Assembly (NCBI RefSeq): GCF_040802235.1
Contig: NC_133169.1
Span: 47,437,034 to 47,501,033, forward strand
From: Manis javanica
Taxonomy: Eukaryota; Chordata; Mammalia; Pholidota; Manidae
Direction of reading: 5' to 3'
Length of the DNA: 64,000 bases
In this document: positions 9,841-19,565 of the stretch, piece after piece
Position numbering within the stretch: position 1 is the first letter of the stretch
How the letters are laid out: each line of letters starts with the position of its first letter
Made by a program: the position numbers and the translations under genes
Notes under the pieces: generated by a model
Databases searched by the model: none
The model's input: the letters and a program-made list of their open reading frames with translations, nothing else
What the model was told of the DNA's origin: nothing

Positions 9841-11065
9841 AAAACACACCAGACAACAATCCGTCTGCCCTTGCGGTTTTAGCCTTATCACAAGACGCCC
9901 TCTGCTGTCAGGACAAAGAGTCTCTCTTCTGCCTCTTACATGACCTGTTCCATCCCAGCCCCCAATCCTTGATCCATTTTTTACAATCTTTTTTTCCTCT
10001 CTCTCCTGAAGACAAAACCCTACTTAACCAAATCACCTGCAAGTGCACCATCTGCCAATGCACTAACCCTAATACCCCCCTCAAAGCCCGACCCTTCCCA
10101 GCTCATCAAGCAAGGGGTAATGTCCCCGCTGCAGATTGGCAAATAGACTTCACTAACATGCCCCCTGTACGACTACCAGATACCTACTCGTGCTAGTAGA
10201 TACATTTTCAGGATGGGTCGAAGCTTTCCCCACCACTAACAAACGAGCATCCGTAGTTGCCTCTATCCTCCTCACCCAGATCTTTCCTAGGTTCGGGATG
10301 CCCACTTCCCTCCAATCACATAACGGCCCTGAGTTCACTGCCCAAATTATCCAGAACCTCTCCAAGTCGCTCTCGCTCCCCTAGCATTTACATTGTCCTT
10401 ATTGACCACAAGCTTCAGGAAAAGTAGAAAGAGCCAATAGGACTCTAAAAGACATCCTGACCAAACTATCTCTAGAACTACACCTTGACTGGGTTCGCTT
10501 ACTTCCCTTAGCTCTACTCCGCATTCGAGCCCTCCCAAAGAAACCTTCCTTCTTGTCGCCCTTTGAGATCATGTATGGCCGCCCGATTCTACCCCCAGGG
10601 CTCCCTTCCCACAAAGGACCAATTCCTCCCAATATAGCCCTTCCACTACTCTCTCTCCTCCGCACTGAATTGTGGAAATATCAGGATTGGCTCCTTCCTG
10701 ATCCATCCGCCTCCCAAAATCCTCCTGTCTTACAGCCCAGCCAACTAGTGTTTTATAAGCCACCAGAGGATCGGCCCTCTTTCACCCCGAAATGGGAAGG
10801 TCCACACCCAGTTATTCTCTGCACCCCCTCGGCCGCCAAGCTCTCACTGCCTGATAACTCTGTCACCCCTTGGATTCATATCTCCAGGTTGAAACCAAAT
10901 ACCCAAGACCCACCTTCTCTGGACACCCAAGACCCATCAGTCACAATCCAGAGACCTTCGGATACAGCCCAAGACTCTGTCTACTCTACCACGCCTCATC
11001 CTTCTGATCCCTTGAAGCTCCGCATCTCCCATGCACCCCCTTTGCCATCCATACCCAAATCATGA
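9841..11065 (+). pseudogene. pol: Proviral integrase, broken and catalytically mutated
   Basis: Integrase inserts viral DNA. The N-terminal zinc region shows the Cys-X2-Cys pair near 10035-10060. The first catalytic Asp is at 10146-10148 in frame 0. A frameshift near 10170-10196 moves the core into frame 2. There the second catalytic Asp, expected in an Asp-Asn-Gly-Pro context, is His (CAT, 10319-10321). Stops TAG 10382-10384 and a TGA near 10412 follow. The third residue, Glu, is kept in the Lys-Val-Glu-Arg motif near 10428. The C-terminal part (10553-11065) is open and includes the Trp-Glu-Gly-Pro GPY/F-type motif near 10793. The stop TGA (11063-11065) overlaps the env ATG as ATGA. Confidence 0.9.
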
Positions 11066-12751
11066 CTTTTTCCTCCTTTACTGCTCTCTCGCTTTTTTCC
11101 CTTATTCCTATTGTCTTCCCCACCGCCCCACCCTCCTTTGTATGGTGATTCAAAGTCAGGCAGACTTACACACAGCATCAAACAAAAGTTACTTTCCTCA
11201 TTGCCACATCAGACTGCCCTCTGAAAGGCTGCTCTGAGCCTTTGTACCTCCACTTTTCTCCCTCCACCGAAGTATTCATTTACAGCTACCCTTATTCTCC
11301 CTACCTCTGCTTCCTCTATGACCAAAGACAAGCCTATTGCAGGCGATGGCAAGACACCTACGGGGGATGTCCCTACTGGTCTTGCGCCATTCACTACATG
11401 GGTGAATTCCAGTACCCACAGTATTACTCCTCCAACCATTTCATGAAATATTCCAACGGCTCATTCTCCTTATCAATCCCAGATCCCTGGGACTCTCGAT
11501 GGGCTGCTGGAGTAACAGCCTCAGTTTACTACGGGGAGTCCTCGACCCCCCACGGTACCCTTCATATCTCTTGAGAGTATGTTCCCTCTCGCTCCCAGAT
11601 CTCTCAAGTTGCATCAGATATCAGACATTCTGAGAAAGTCATTATCCAAACTCTTGATGGCACCGCTTCATCTTCTTATTCCTCCTACTCTTGGTTACAG
11701 CTCATTCAAGACACCACCATCTTTCTCAACCACACCCTCAACACCGCCAATTGTTTCTTGTGCGCATCACTACAGCGCTCACTGCTGGCCGCCGTGCCCC
11801 TCAATATTTCCAACTACTCTTTCCATGCAGAAGGACAACCCCTCTGTCCCCTGGCAGACATACCCCTATGGGAACCAGAATACGCAGATAATCTCACCAT
11901 CCACCACTGTGTAGGCCCAACTCCACCCCCCTCCAGCGCACTTCACTGCCTCTCTATCTACACCCCTACCTCCGGCTCTAAGACTTTTACACAACCGGGA
12001 CATTTCTTTTGGTGTAATGGCAGTCTTTTCAACTCACTGCCTCTCAACTCCGATACACCCTGCATTCTCGTCACCCTAATCCCACAGCTTACACTTTACA
12101 GCATGGCAGAATTCCTTGAGCTCCAACCTCCCTTGCACTCACGCACAAAAAGGGCTGCTTTCCTTCCCATCATGGTCGGTATCTCTTTGATCACCTCAGC
12201 CATTGGGGTGGGGTTTTCGGGAGGAGCCTTGGGTCACTCTCTATGGGCAGTTAGAGATCTCGACGCCAAACTTGAGGGAGCCCTGACATCCACTGCTGAT
12301 TCCCTAGACTCTCTCCAAAGACAGGTCACTTCGCTCGCTAAAGTCACCCTTCAAAACCGGCGGGCCCTAGATCTGCTTACAGCTGAGAAGGGCGGCACCT
12401 GTGTCTTCCTCCAGGAAGAGTGCTGCTATTACATCAACGAATCCGGCATTGTAGAAACTGACAACACCAAACTCACCGACCTTGCCTCCGGTCTCCACTC
12501 TGCTTCCAATTCCAACCCATTCTCTTCAATACTAACAAACCCCCTCCTCACCTGGCTCTGGCCCATTGTAGGCTGGCCCCATAATAGTCATTCTTCTCGT
12601 CTGTCTCTTCTTACCCTGTATAATAAAGTTCATCAAATCCCAAGTCGGAAAAATCTCTAATCAAGCTTTCAACCAGCTTTTACTCAGGAACTACCAGCTT
12701 CTGGCCACAGAAGATCCCTCACCCTCACGTGACCTCCTCACCACATGCTGA
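11062..12751 (+). pseudogene. env: Proviral env, two nonsense codons and one late frameshift
   Basis: Env mediates receptor binding and membrane fusion. The start at 11062 is chosen because it overlaps the pol stop as ATGA and opens a hydrophobic signal-peptide-like segment. Frame 1 then runs to about 12570 with only two interruptions, TGA 11146-11148 and TGA 11572-11574. Visible features are a surface-subunit CXXC motif (Cys-Phe-Leu-Cys at 11752-11763, where Trp is usual in second position), a furin-type Arg-Thr-Lys-Arg near 12145, a hydrophobic fusion-peptide region near 12160-12230, a leucine-rich heptad region, the immunosuppressive-type region and a CX6CC motif near 12400-12425. After about 12570 the membrane anchor and cytoplasmic tail lie in another frame, ending at TGA 12749-12751. 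Non-functional as it stands. Confidence 0.9.
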
Positions 12752-13127
12752 GATGGACCCCTCTCTCCGCTGGAAACTGTTTCTGGAAACAATGGCCACA
12801 GACGCCTGGCTCCTGACACCCATATCCTCTTGGCACCATTGTATTCAACAGGTCCTCAACCTATGGTTACAGGGAACTTTCATTGATTTCCAACCTGAAG
12901 AAGTCCACATCTACTCGTCCTTACTGTGGGGAGTCCTATCAACCCTTTCCTCCCAATCCTCAAACCCTCACTCCCTTCTCCGCCCCTGTTCAGCAAGAAG
13001 CAGTCAGAGAGAAAGCAACGTCCACAAACCCATAGAGGAGAAAGGGGGGAATGAAGGGTCCCCACCAGTAAGATGGCAAACTTCTGGCTTCTTTTCGGGG
13101 TCCTCAGTTCCTGCGGGCGCCACCTGA
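12729..13127 (+). CDS. Unrecognised 132-codon ORF between env and the 3' LTR
   Basis: This ORF starts inside the end of env, in a different frame, crosses the roughly 285-base env-to-polypurine-tract interval, and ends inside the 3' LTR. The central part is rich in Trp, Leu and Ile (Trp-Lys-Leu-Phe, Trp-Leu-Leu, Leu-Trp-Leu) and is not low-complexity. The tail is simply translated polypurine tract and LTR. Simple class I ERVs normally have little or no coding sequence here. It may be a decayed env extension, a captured fragment or a chance ORF. I recognise no family and do not claim a product. Confidence 0.25.
   Translation: MTSSPHAEMDPSLRWKLFLETMATDAWLLTPISSWHHCIQQVLNLWLQGTFIDFQPEEVHIYSSLLWGVLSTLSSQSSNPHSLLRPCSARSSQRESNVHKPIEEKGGNEGSPPVRWQTSGFFSGSSVPAGAT
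13036..13051 (+). promoter_or_regulatory. Polypurine tract
   Basis: An uninterrupted run of purines (GAGGAGAAAGGGGGGA plus A) directly abuts the TG of the 3' LTR. This is the canonical plus-strand primer for retroviral DNA synthesis and fixes the LTR start. Confidence 0.9.
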
Positions 13128-13299
13128 AGCCCAATCACCTCTCCCCCCCTCCCAATCTCAGCACCTAGCCAACAGCCACCAGCCCCGTAGAAGTAACACC
13201 ACAATCACCCTATGCCCCTTCCTATATAACCCAGCACCTTTCCCTAATAAAGGGGAACTCTCTGGTGAATTACTGCTGTGTGTCGCTCCTTTCCTTTCA
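13052..13299 (+). mobile_element. 3' LTR of the provirus
   Basis: A 248-bp copy of the 5' LTR, TG to CA, with TATATAA at 13223-13229 and AATAAA at 13246-13251. It differs from the 5' LTR by about nine substitutions and a one-base deletion in the C-rich middle. It begins right after the polypurine tract and is followed by GTCT. Confidence 0.95.
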
Positions 13300-13559
13300 G
13301 TCTACAATATCAAGAGTTAAATGTTTCATTTATAACACAAATAAAGGGCAACTTTACGTATGTATCATCCTAGGCTGGGAGAAATTTGGGTAGAAATTAT
13401 GAAGGACCACCTGAAAGGAGTCCAAGGTGAGCCATAAGGCGTTGGTGGCCATACGGCAGATTCTCTTGTAACATTTGCACAAATGCAAGTCAGGTTAAAC
13501 AAGTATTTTAGCAAAATTATGAATCCTGACTCATAGAATTTCCCCCATGGGGCAAGTGT

Positions 13560-13890
13560 CACTTTCAAAGCACACTGGGAATTTGATTTTTTTCTTTTTT
13601 ACTCTAGTTCACTAAACACTGAGACTGAACTAATGCAAATTTGATCACACCAATCTATGTTAACAGCACTCTAGAATCCTTCAGAGCCCCGCAGAATCAT
13701 AATCCCCAGATCTGAACTTGCTCTCCCCCGTGCTGTCCCTGCTGTGCTGCTTCCTTGGTCATTTCCCCACCCACACTGGAACGCATCGGATCGACAGCCT
13801 TCCTTGCCGGTACCCAGCGCCCCAAACAGCCACACCGTAGCTCCAGAGGAACAGAGTTCCTCTTCCAATCTTACTGCTCTGTCAGTTGAA
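13560..13890 (+). repeat. L2-like LINE fragment, sense
   Basis: The order of phrases ('aaatttgatcacaccaatct', then 'gaatccttcagagcccc', then 'tgctgtccctgctgtgctg') parallels the well-known L2 3' region. Divergence is high, so the boundaries are rough. Confidence 0.4.
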
Positions 13891-15190
13891 TTCTAAAGGC
13901 CAAGATTCTGTAAAAGAACAAGAAAGGAAAACAAAACAATTTTCCCTCTTCTGCTCTCTTTCCTCGCCTTCACTTGCTAATTCTGTACTTCTTGCCCTGA
14001 ATCCGCATACTGGTTCAAAATGAGTCTAGACAACTGTGAGAATTCTCACCTGAGGGAGAGCAAACGTAGAAGTTAATACATATTTTTAAATTATTGGGTA
14101 AGTCATGGCGTAAGAATATGAACTCAGTGTGACAAGCCATTAGGGGATTTGGCAGGGTTGTGAGAAAGATGAGCACAGTGAAAGCAGTGCTTTAGGAGGA
14201 TTAGTCTGGCATCAGAGGACGACATGTATTGGAGGAGGTGATGCTCTGTTCATAGAAAACTGCCAGGCAGTTTCCATAAATCCCTTGGCAGGAGATGAGG
14301 ATAGTGATAGAACTGGATGAGAAAGAAATAACTCCAAGGTTTCTATGCTGTGACACTGGACAGAAGAATATACGCTTTTAGAATAATTAAGTACAGCAGT
14401 ACATGAGCAATGCATTCTCCACAGCTCTTCCCTTTACATCAATTTATGTTCTTCTCTGGTAGCAGAGTGTCCCTGTAACAACTTAACTTCTTTATCTTCA
14501 ATAAAGCACAATGACAATTACCACTTTAGAATAATTTTTACAATATGATTTTTGGTAATTTAAGTGATCTGTAACCACACAAGGTTTAAATAGTTCAAAA
14601 GTAGCCTTGAGAACAAATATTGTTTAATATACTATATTGCTCTATTCATGAGATGTACATGGCTTAATAAAATTTTAATGTATAGAATAAAATCCAACTT
14701 GAGGGGATTAAATATTAAGAAATTTTATGGGATTTGATGTAGTTCATAGGTACTATGACATATACATGTAATTAACAGAACCATGGAAGGTGAGATAGAT
14801 GGTCACCAGATACAAATATAACTCTAAATTACCTTTTTGTGAAATTTGCCAGGAAATGGAGTATGTTTCTTATTCCCTGCCCACCCTGCCCCAAAATACT
14901 TAGATCTCAAAGTTAGTCTACTTGCATTATACAAATAAAGTTTTAGGTATCACAGATTAAAAATAAATTCCCAACTATGATTATTATTCTGTTAGGTTTG
15001 AAATATTTTCTAGAAATCTCTAATGTATTTTAGTGTTTAGAATAATGAAATACTGCAATAATTTGATATTAATCTGCATATCTTGAGATATCAAAAGGTA
15101 GATAAACTATGTTTTTTCCACTTACATATTCTCATCTATATATAAATGCATTTCTCTTAATAACATTCAAATGAAAACAATAAATTCATT
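13891..15190. other. Intergenic sequence, nothing recognised
   Basis: AT-rich sequence without ORFs above about 70 codons, and without a recognisable repeat consensus or RNA gene. Confidence 0.5.
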
Positions 15191-15560
15191 CAATGAATTT
15201 TAAGTATTTATTCACAACAGGTATGACAAAAATAATTTTTATTCTAATATAGTTTATATACAATAGTATTACTTTTCATGTGCAACATAGTGAGTGATAT
15301 GACAATTTTACACATTACTAAATGCTATCATAAAGCAGTTACCATTACTTACCACCTGTCACTATACAAGGTTATTATATTATTAACTATATTCCCTATG
15401 CTGTACATTTCATCCCATGTGCAACTTATTATTTTATACTCTAAGTTTGTATCCCTCTATCTCCTTGACCTCTTCTGCCCATACCCCCACTCCCCTCCCT
15501 TATGGCAACAACCAGTGTCTTCTGTATTTATGAATCTACTTGTTTTGTTTGTTTTGTTTT
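15190..15560 (-). repeat. L1 3' UTR fragment, antisense
   Basis: The plus strand carries the familiar reverse complement of an L1 3' end: 'atatagtttatatacaatag', then 'gcaacatag', then 'ttaactatattccctatgctgtac', ending near a TTTTG-rich stretch. It lies in the same orientation as the ORF2/ORF1 block that follows, so the two may be one internally deleted element. Confidence 0.6.
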
Positions 15561-15889
15561 AGATTTTTGTTTTAAAACCAGGAGTTGAACCTATGAAACA
15601 ATACTACATTCAAACCTATTGTTTAGTTATACTATATGTGTCTACATATCTTTGAATGCATGAATAACATGATATATGAATACATAAAAATGCATGTATT
15701 ATGCGAGAGAAGAGTATAGCTCAGAAACAGAAAACTGGTTCTGGGTGTACAGTCTGGTCTAACACAAAGGAGCCAAACATTTTTCTGTGTGCAGTTTTTG
15801 CTCTCACTCAACCAACTATTCACATTTGTACAATTTATTTCTAGTTTCATACCTTTGTAGTCTGAGAAATCGGTTGGTACAATTTCAAT

Positions 15890-18750
15890 CTGTTTGAATT
15901 TACTGAGGCTCTTTTCATGGCCTAGTATATTGATTTATTCTTGAATATATTCCATGTGCACTTGAGAATGTGTATCCTGCTGCTTTTGGGTGTAGAGTTC
16001 TGTAATGTCTGTTAGGTCCATCTCTTCTAATGTGTTGTTCAGTGCCTCTGTTTCCTTACTTATTTTCTGTCTGATTGATCTGTCCTTCAGAGTGAGAGGA
16101 ATGTTGAAGTCTCCTAGAATGAATGCATTGCATTCTATTTCCCCTTTTAATTCTGTTAGTATTTGTTTCACATATGTGGGTGCTCCTGTGTTGGGCACAT
16201 AGATATTTATAATGGTTATATCTTCTTGTTGGATTGACCCCTTTATCATTATGCAATGTCCTTCTTTGTCTCTTGTGACTTTCTCTGTTTTGAAGTCTAT
16301 TTTGTCTGATACAAATAATACAATTCCTGCTTTTTTCTCCCTATTAGGTGCATGAAACATCTTTTTCCATCCCTTCACTTTTAGTCTGTGTATGTCTTTG
16401 GATTGAAAGTGAGTCTCTTGTAGGCAGCATATAGATGGGTCTTGTTTTTTTTTTATCCATTCAGTGACTCTATGTCTTTTGATTGGTGCTTTCAGTCCAT
16501 TTACATTTAGGGTGATTATCAATAGGTATGTTCTTATTGCCTTTGCAGGCTTTAGATTCGTGGTTACCAAAGGTTCAAGGTTAATTTCCTTACTATCTAA
16601 GAGTCTAACTTAACTCACTTAATATGCTGTTACAAACACAATCTAAAGGTTCTTTCCTTTTTCTCCTCCTTTTTGTTCCTCCTCCATTCTTTACATATTA
16701 GGTGTCATATTCTGTACTCTTTGGCTATCCCTTGATTGATTTTGGGGACAGTTAATTTAATTTTGCATTTTCTTAGTAATTAGCTGTTCTACTTTCTTTA
16801 CTGTGGTTTTATTACCTCTGGTGACAGTTGTTAAACCTTAGGAACACTTCCATCTATAGCAGTCCCTCCAAAATACACTGTATTTGTGGGATGATTTGTG
16901 GGAGGTAAATTCTCTCAGCCTTTGCTTATCTGGAAATTGTTTAATTCCTCCTTCAAATTTAAATGATAATCCTGCCAGATAAAGTAATCTTGGTTCCAGG
17001 CCCTTCTGCTTCATGGCATTAAATACATCATGCCACTCCCTTCTGGCCTGTAAGGTTTCTGCTGAGAAGTCTGATGATAGCCTGATGGGCTTTACTTTGT
17101 ATGTGATCTTATTTCTTTCTCTGGCTGCTTTTAGTAGTCTGTCTGTCCTTATTATTCATTTTTGCCATTTTAATTACTATATGTCTTGGTGTTGTCTTCC
17201 TTGGGTCCCTTGTGTTGGGAGATCTTTGGATGGCCTGAGACTATCTCCTTCCCCAGATTGGGGAAGTTTTAAGCAATAATATCCTCAAAGACACTTCCTA
17301 TCCCTTTCTCTCTCTTCTTCTGGTATCCCCAAAATGCAACTATTGTTCCATTTGGATTGGTCACACAGTTCTCACAATGTCCTTTCATTCTTAGAGATCC
17401 TTTTTTCTCTCTGTGCCTCAGCTTCTTTGTATTCCTTTTCTCTAGTTTCTATTTCATTTATCATCACCTCCACCATATCTAATCTGCTTTTAATACGCTC
17501 CTCCATTGTGCTCTTCAGTGATTGGATCTCCAACCGGAATTCATTCCTGAGTTCTTGAATATCTTTCTATACCTCCATGAGCATGTTAATGATTTTTATT
17601 TTGAACTCCCTTTCAAGAAGATTCATGAGGTCCATGCCATCTTTCTCAGGAGTTATATTAATTTTACTCTAAACCAGGTTTCTTTGGCATTTCATATTTG
17701 TATGTCGTGCCCTCTAATGCCCAGAAACTCTACTCTCTGGAGCTGCTTAGCCCTTGAAGCAATGTTGGGGGTTGCAGGGGTGTGGGATTGGTGCCTGGGG
17801 AGAGAAAAGAGCTGTTTCCTACTTCCCAGTTGCTATTCCTGTCTCCACTGCCTGAACTAGTGGCCCAGACCACAGGTATAAGCCTCTATGCTTTGCATTT
17901 GTAGTTGCTGTAGACAGATCTTCCTTCTGGTTGACCTAATGCCAGGGTAGGGTTTGCTGGTTTGTGAACCAGGTGGGGCTGGCTGGCAGAAAGGCAAAGT
18001 AGGCTGCATATCATGGAGGGGGTCCCCAGAGCTGTGTAGGCAGTCAGGGAGCTGGAGCACCTGAAGATCATGAAAGCTCCCAACCTGCTGGGCAGAGTGC
18101 ACCTGGACAATTTTGTCTACCTGTCCCTTCTCCTGAGCAGTAAGCTCTGTGCAATCCTTGCCCCTTTAGCAGCCCTCTTGCCAAGGGCTTCCTTGTTAGG
18201 AAGTCTCTCAGACTGTCCACCTTTTCATTCATATCAGAGCAGCCTGATATGGGTCCCTGCTTTCCACAAGCAGCTGGAATCTCAGTTTCTCCAGGAATTC
18301 TGCCTGTCTTAGCTTTCCAATTCCCTAATCATAAGTGTATCATGAAAGCATCATGAAATGTAAGTCTGTGCTCCCAGAGCAGATCTCCAGAATTAGGTAT
18401 TCAGCAGTCCCAGGCCTCCACTGCCTTCCCACTGTGTTTCTCTTCCTCCTGCCGGTAAGCTGGTGTGGTGGAAGGCCTTGGCTCCCGCTGGGCCACAGCT
18501 TTGGTACGTTACTCTGTTCCCTGAGGTCTGCTCTTTTCTCCAGGTGTATGCAATCTGGCACAGTCCTCTTTCCTGTTGCTCTTCAGGATTCATTGTATTC
18601 ATTATATTTTCATATTATATGCCTCTGTCTCACCTCTCATGCCTCCATCTTTAATCCCCTTCCACAGCTTTCCATTCTTTAAGCATATCTTAACTGTCTG
18701 AATTATCCTTCTAATATGTATTTTCTATGATTCTGGTCTCAGGTTGCTTT
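15890..18750 (-). mobile_element. LINE-1, antisense: ORF2 endonuclease, ORF1 and 5' region
   Basis: A 211-codon open stretch at 15935-16570 (minus) encodes the start of L1 ORF2, the APE-type endonuclease domain. It shows Asn-Val-Asn-Gly-Leu near the N-terminus, Gln-Glu-Thr-His (catalytic Glu region) and Gly-Asp-Phe-Asn. Reverse transcriptase sequence is missing. Higher coordinates hold degraded ORF1 in reverse complement (about 16.6-17.7 kb) and a GC-richer 5' region (about 17.7-18.7 kb) with several short minus ORFs. This is a 5'-complete-looking but internally deleted copy. Non-functional. Confidence 0.8.
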
Positions 18751-19521
18751 GAACATACCTGTCCACAGATAGCAGTGCTCCAGTGTATTTATATTGAGAA
18801 AATGGATTCCTATATGGAAATTTTTGTATATACATTTTAAAATTCGAAAGACAAAATAAAGTTAACCTGCATAAGGGTACCAGTTTCTATTTTCACAGAA
18901 AGTGTTTGAAAGGACCTATTTCTATCTTCTCAACATTTTATTCATTGCCAGTGCACAGCTACAAAATTAAATCATGTTCTAATATGCATTTACTTTATGA
19001 TACATGAAGTTTTCTTTTTAAAATGACTTGTACACTGGAAATCATTAGTAAACCTTCACATTGGATTACATCTATGATTCAACTAGCACAGCATTATTTT
19101 CAATTACCACTGTTGATGTCAAAGAATCTCACATTTGCTGTTTCTGCCAGTTGAGTCCTTCGAATGGAGGGTTACCACCAGGAGTAGTGTCATCAGGGAC
19201 GTGGCAGTCAGGTCACAGAGCTCCGCCAAGCTATCTGACCCTCATGGATGTCACTTGATGTGAGTGGCTGCCAGAGAAACTCAAAACTCCTGAGAGGACA
19301 CAACACACCAGACAGGTTAATATGATGACTGTGGGAGGATAGTAGCCAAAGACTGAAAAATTCCCCAGAGATTCTCAGGAGCCAAGATTTAATCAATCAA
19401 ATAAATCGAATAAGTTCTAATCAAATAAATCAAATGAGTTCTAATCAGTTTTCACCTGTCTAAATCTGACTTGTCTAATTGTTTCCTGTTACACGGAGAG
19501 CTGAATCTTATTTAGCTTTTG

Positions 19522-19524
<3 letters not shown>
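18751..19524. other. Intergenic sequence, nothing recognised
   Basis: No gene or clear repeat. A near-exact direct repeat of 'aatcaaataaatc' occurs near 19395-19430. Confidence 0.5.

Positions 19525-19563
<39 letters not shown>
19525..19563. repeat. (AT)n microsatellite
   Basis: About 19 uninterrupted AT dinucleotides. Confidence 0.98.

Positions 19564-19565
<2 letters not shown>

Larger units (their letters stand above)
4567..13299 (+). mobile_element. Full-length class I (gammaretrovirus-like) ERV provirus
   Basis: An 8.73 kb element has LTR, tRNA-Phe-type primer site, leader with splice donor, gag, pro, pol, env, polypurine tract and LTR in canonical order. Single-frame gag-pro across a TGA, zinc-knuckle nucleocapsid, the GPY/F-type integrase tail and the CX6CC transmembrane subunit place it with class I ERVs. 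The primer site matches the HERV-F type, and gag/env style resembles the HERV-F/H group. Every gene is broken: several frameshifts, nonsense codons in pol and env, and a lost integrase aspartate. The plus strand is markedly C-rich and G-poor compared with flanking AT-rich DNA. The flanks carry GTCT at 4562-4565 and GTCT at 13300-13303, a plausible 4-bp target duplication if the 5' LTR starts at 4566. Confidence 0.95.

Noticed and set aside
15935-16570. 211-codon minus ORF as a host endonuclease gene
   Set aside because: The motif order and surrounding ORF1/5' sequence identify it as a fragment of LINE-1 ORF2.
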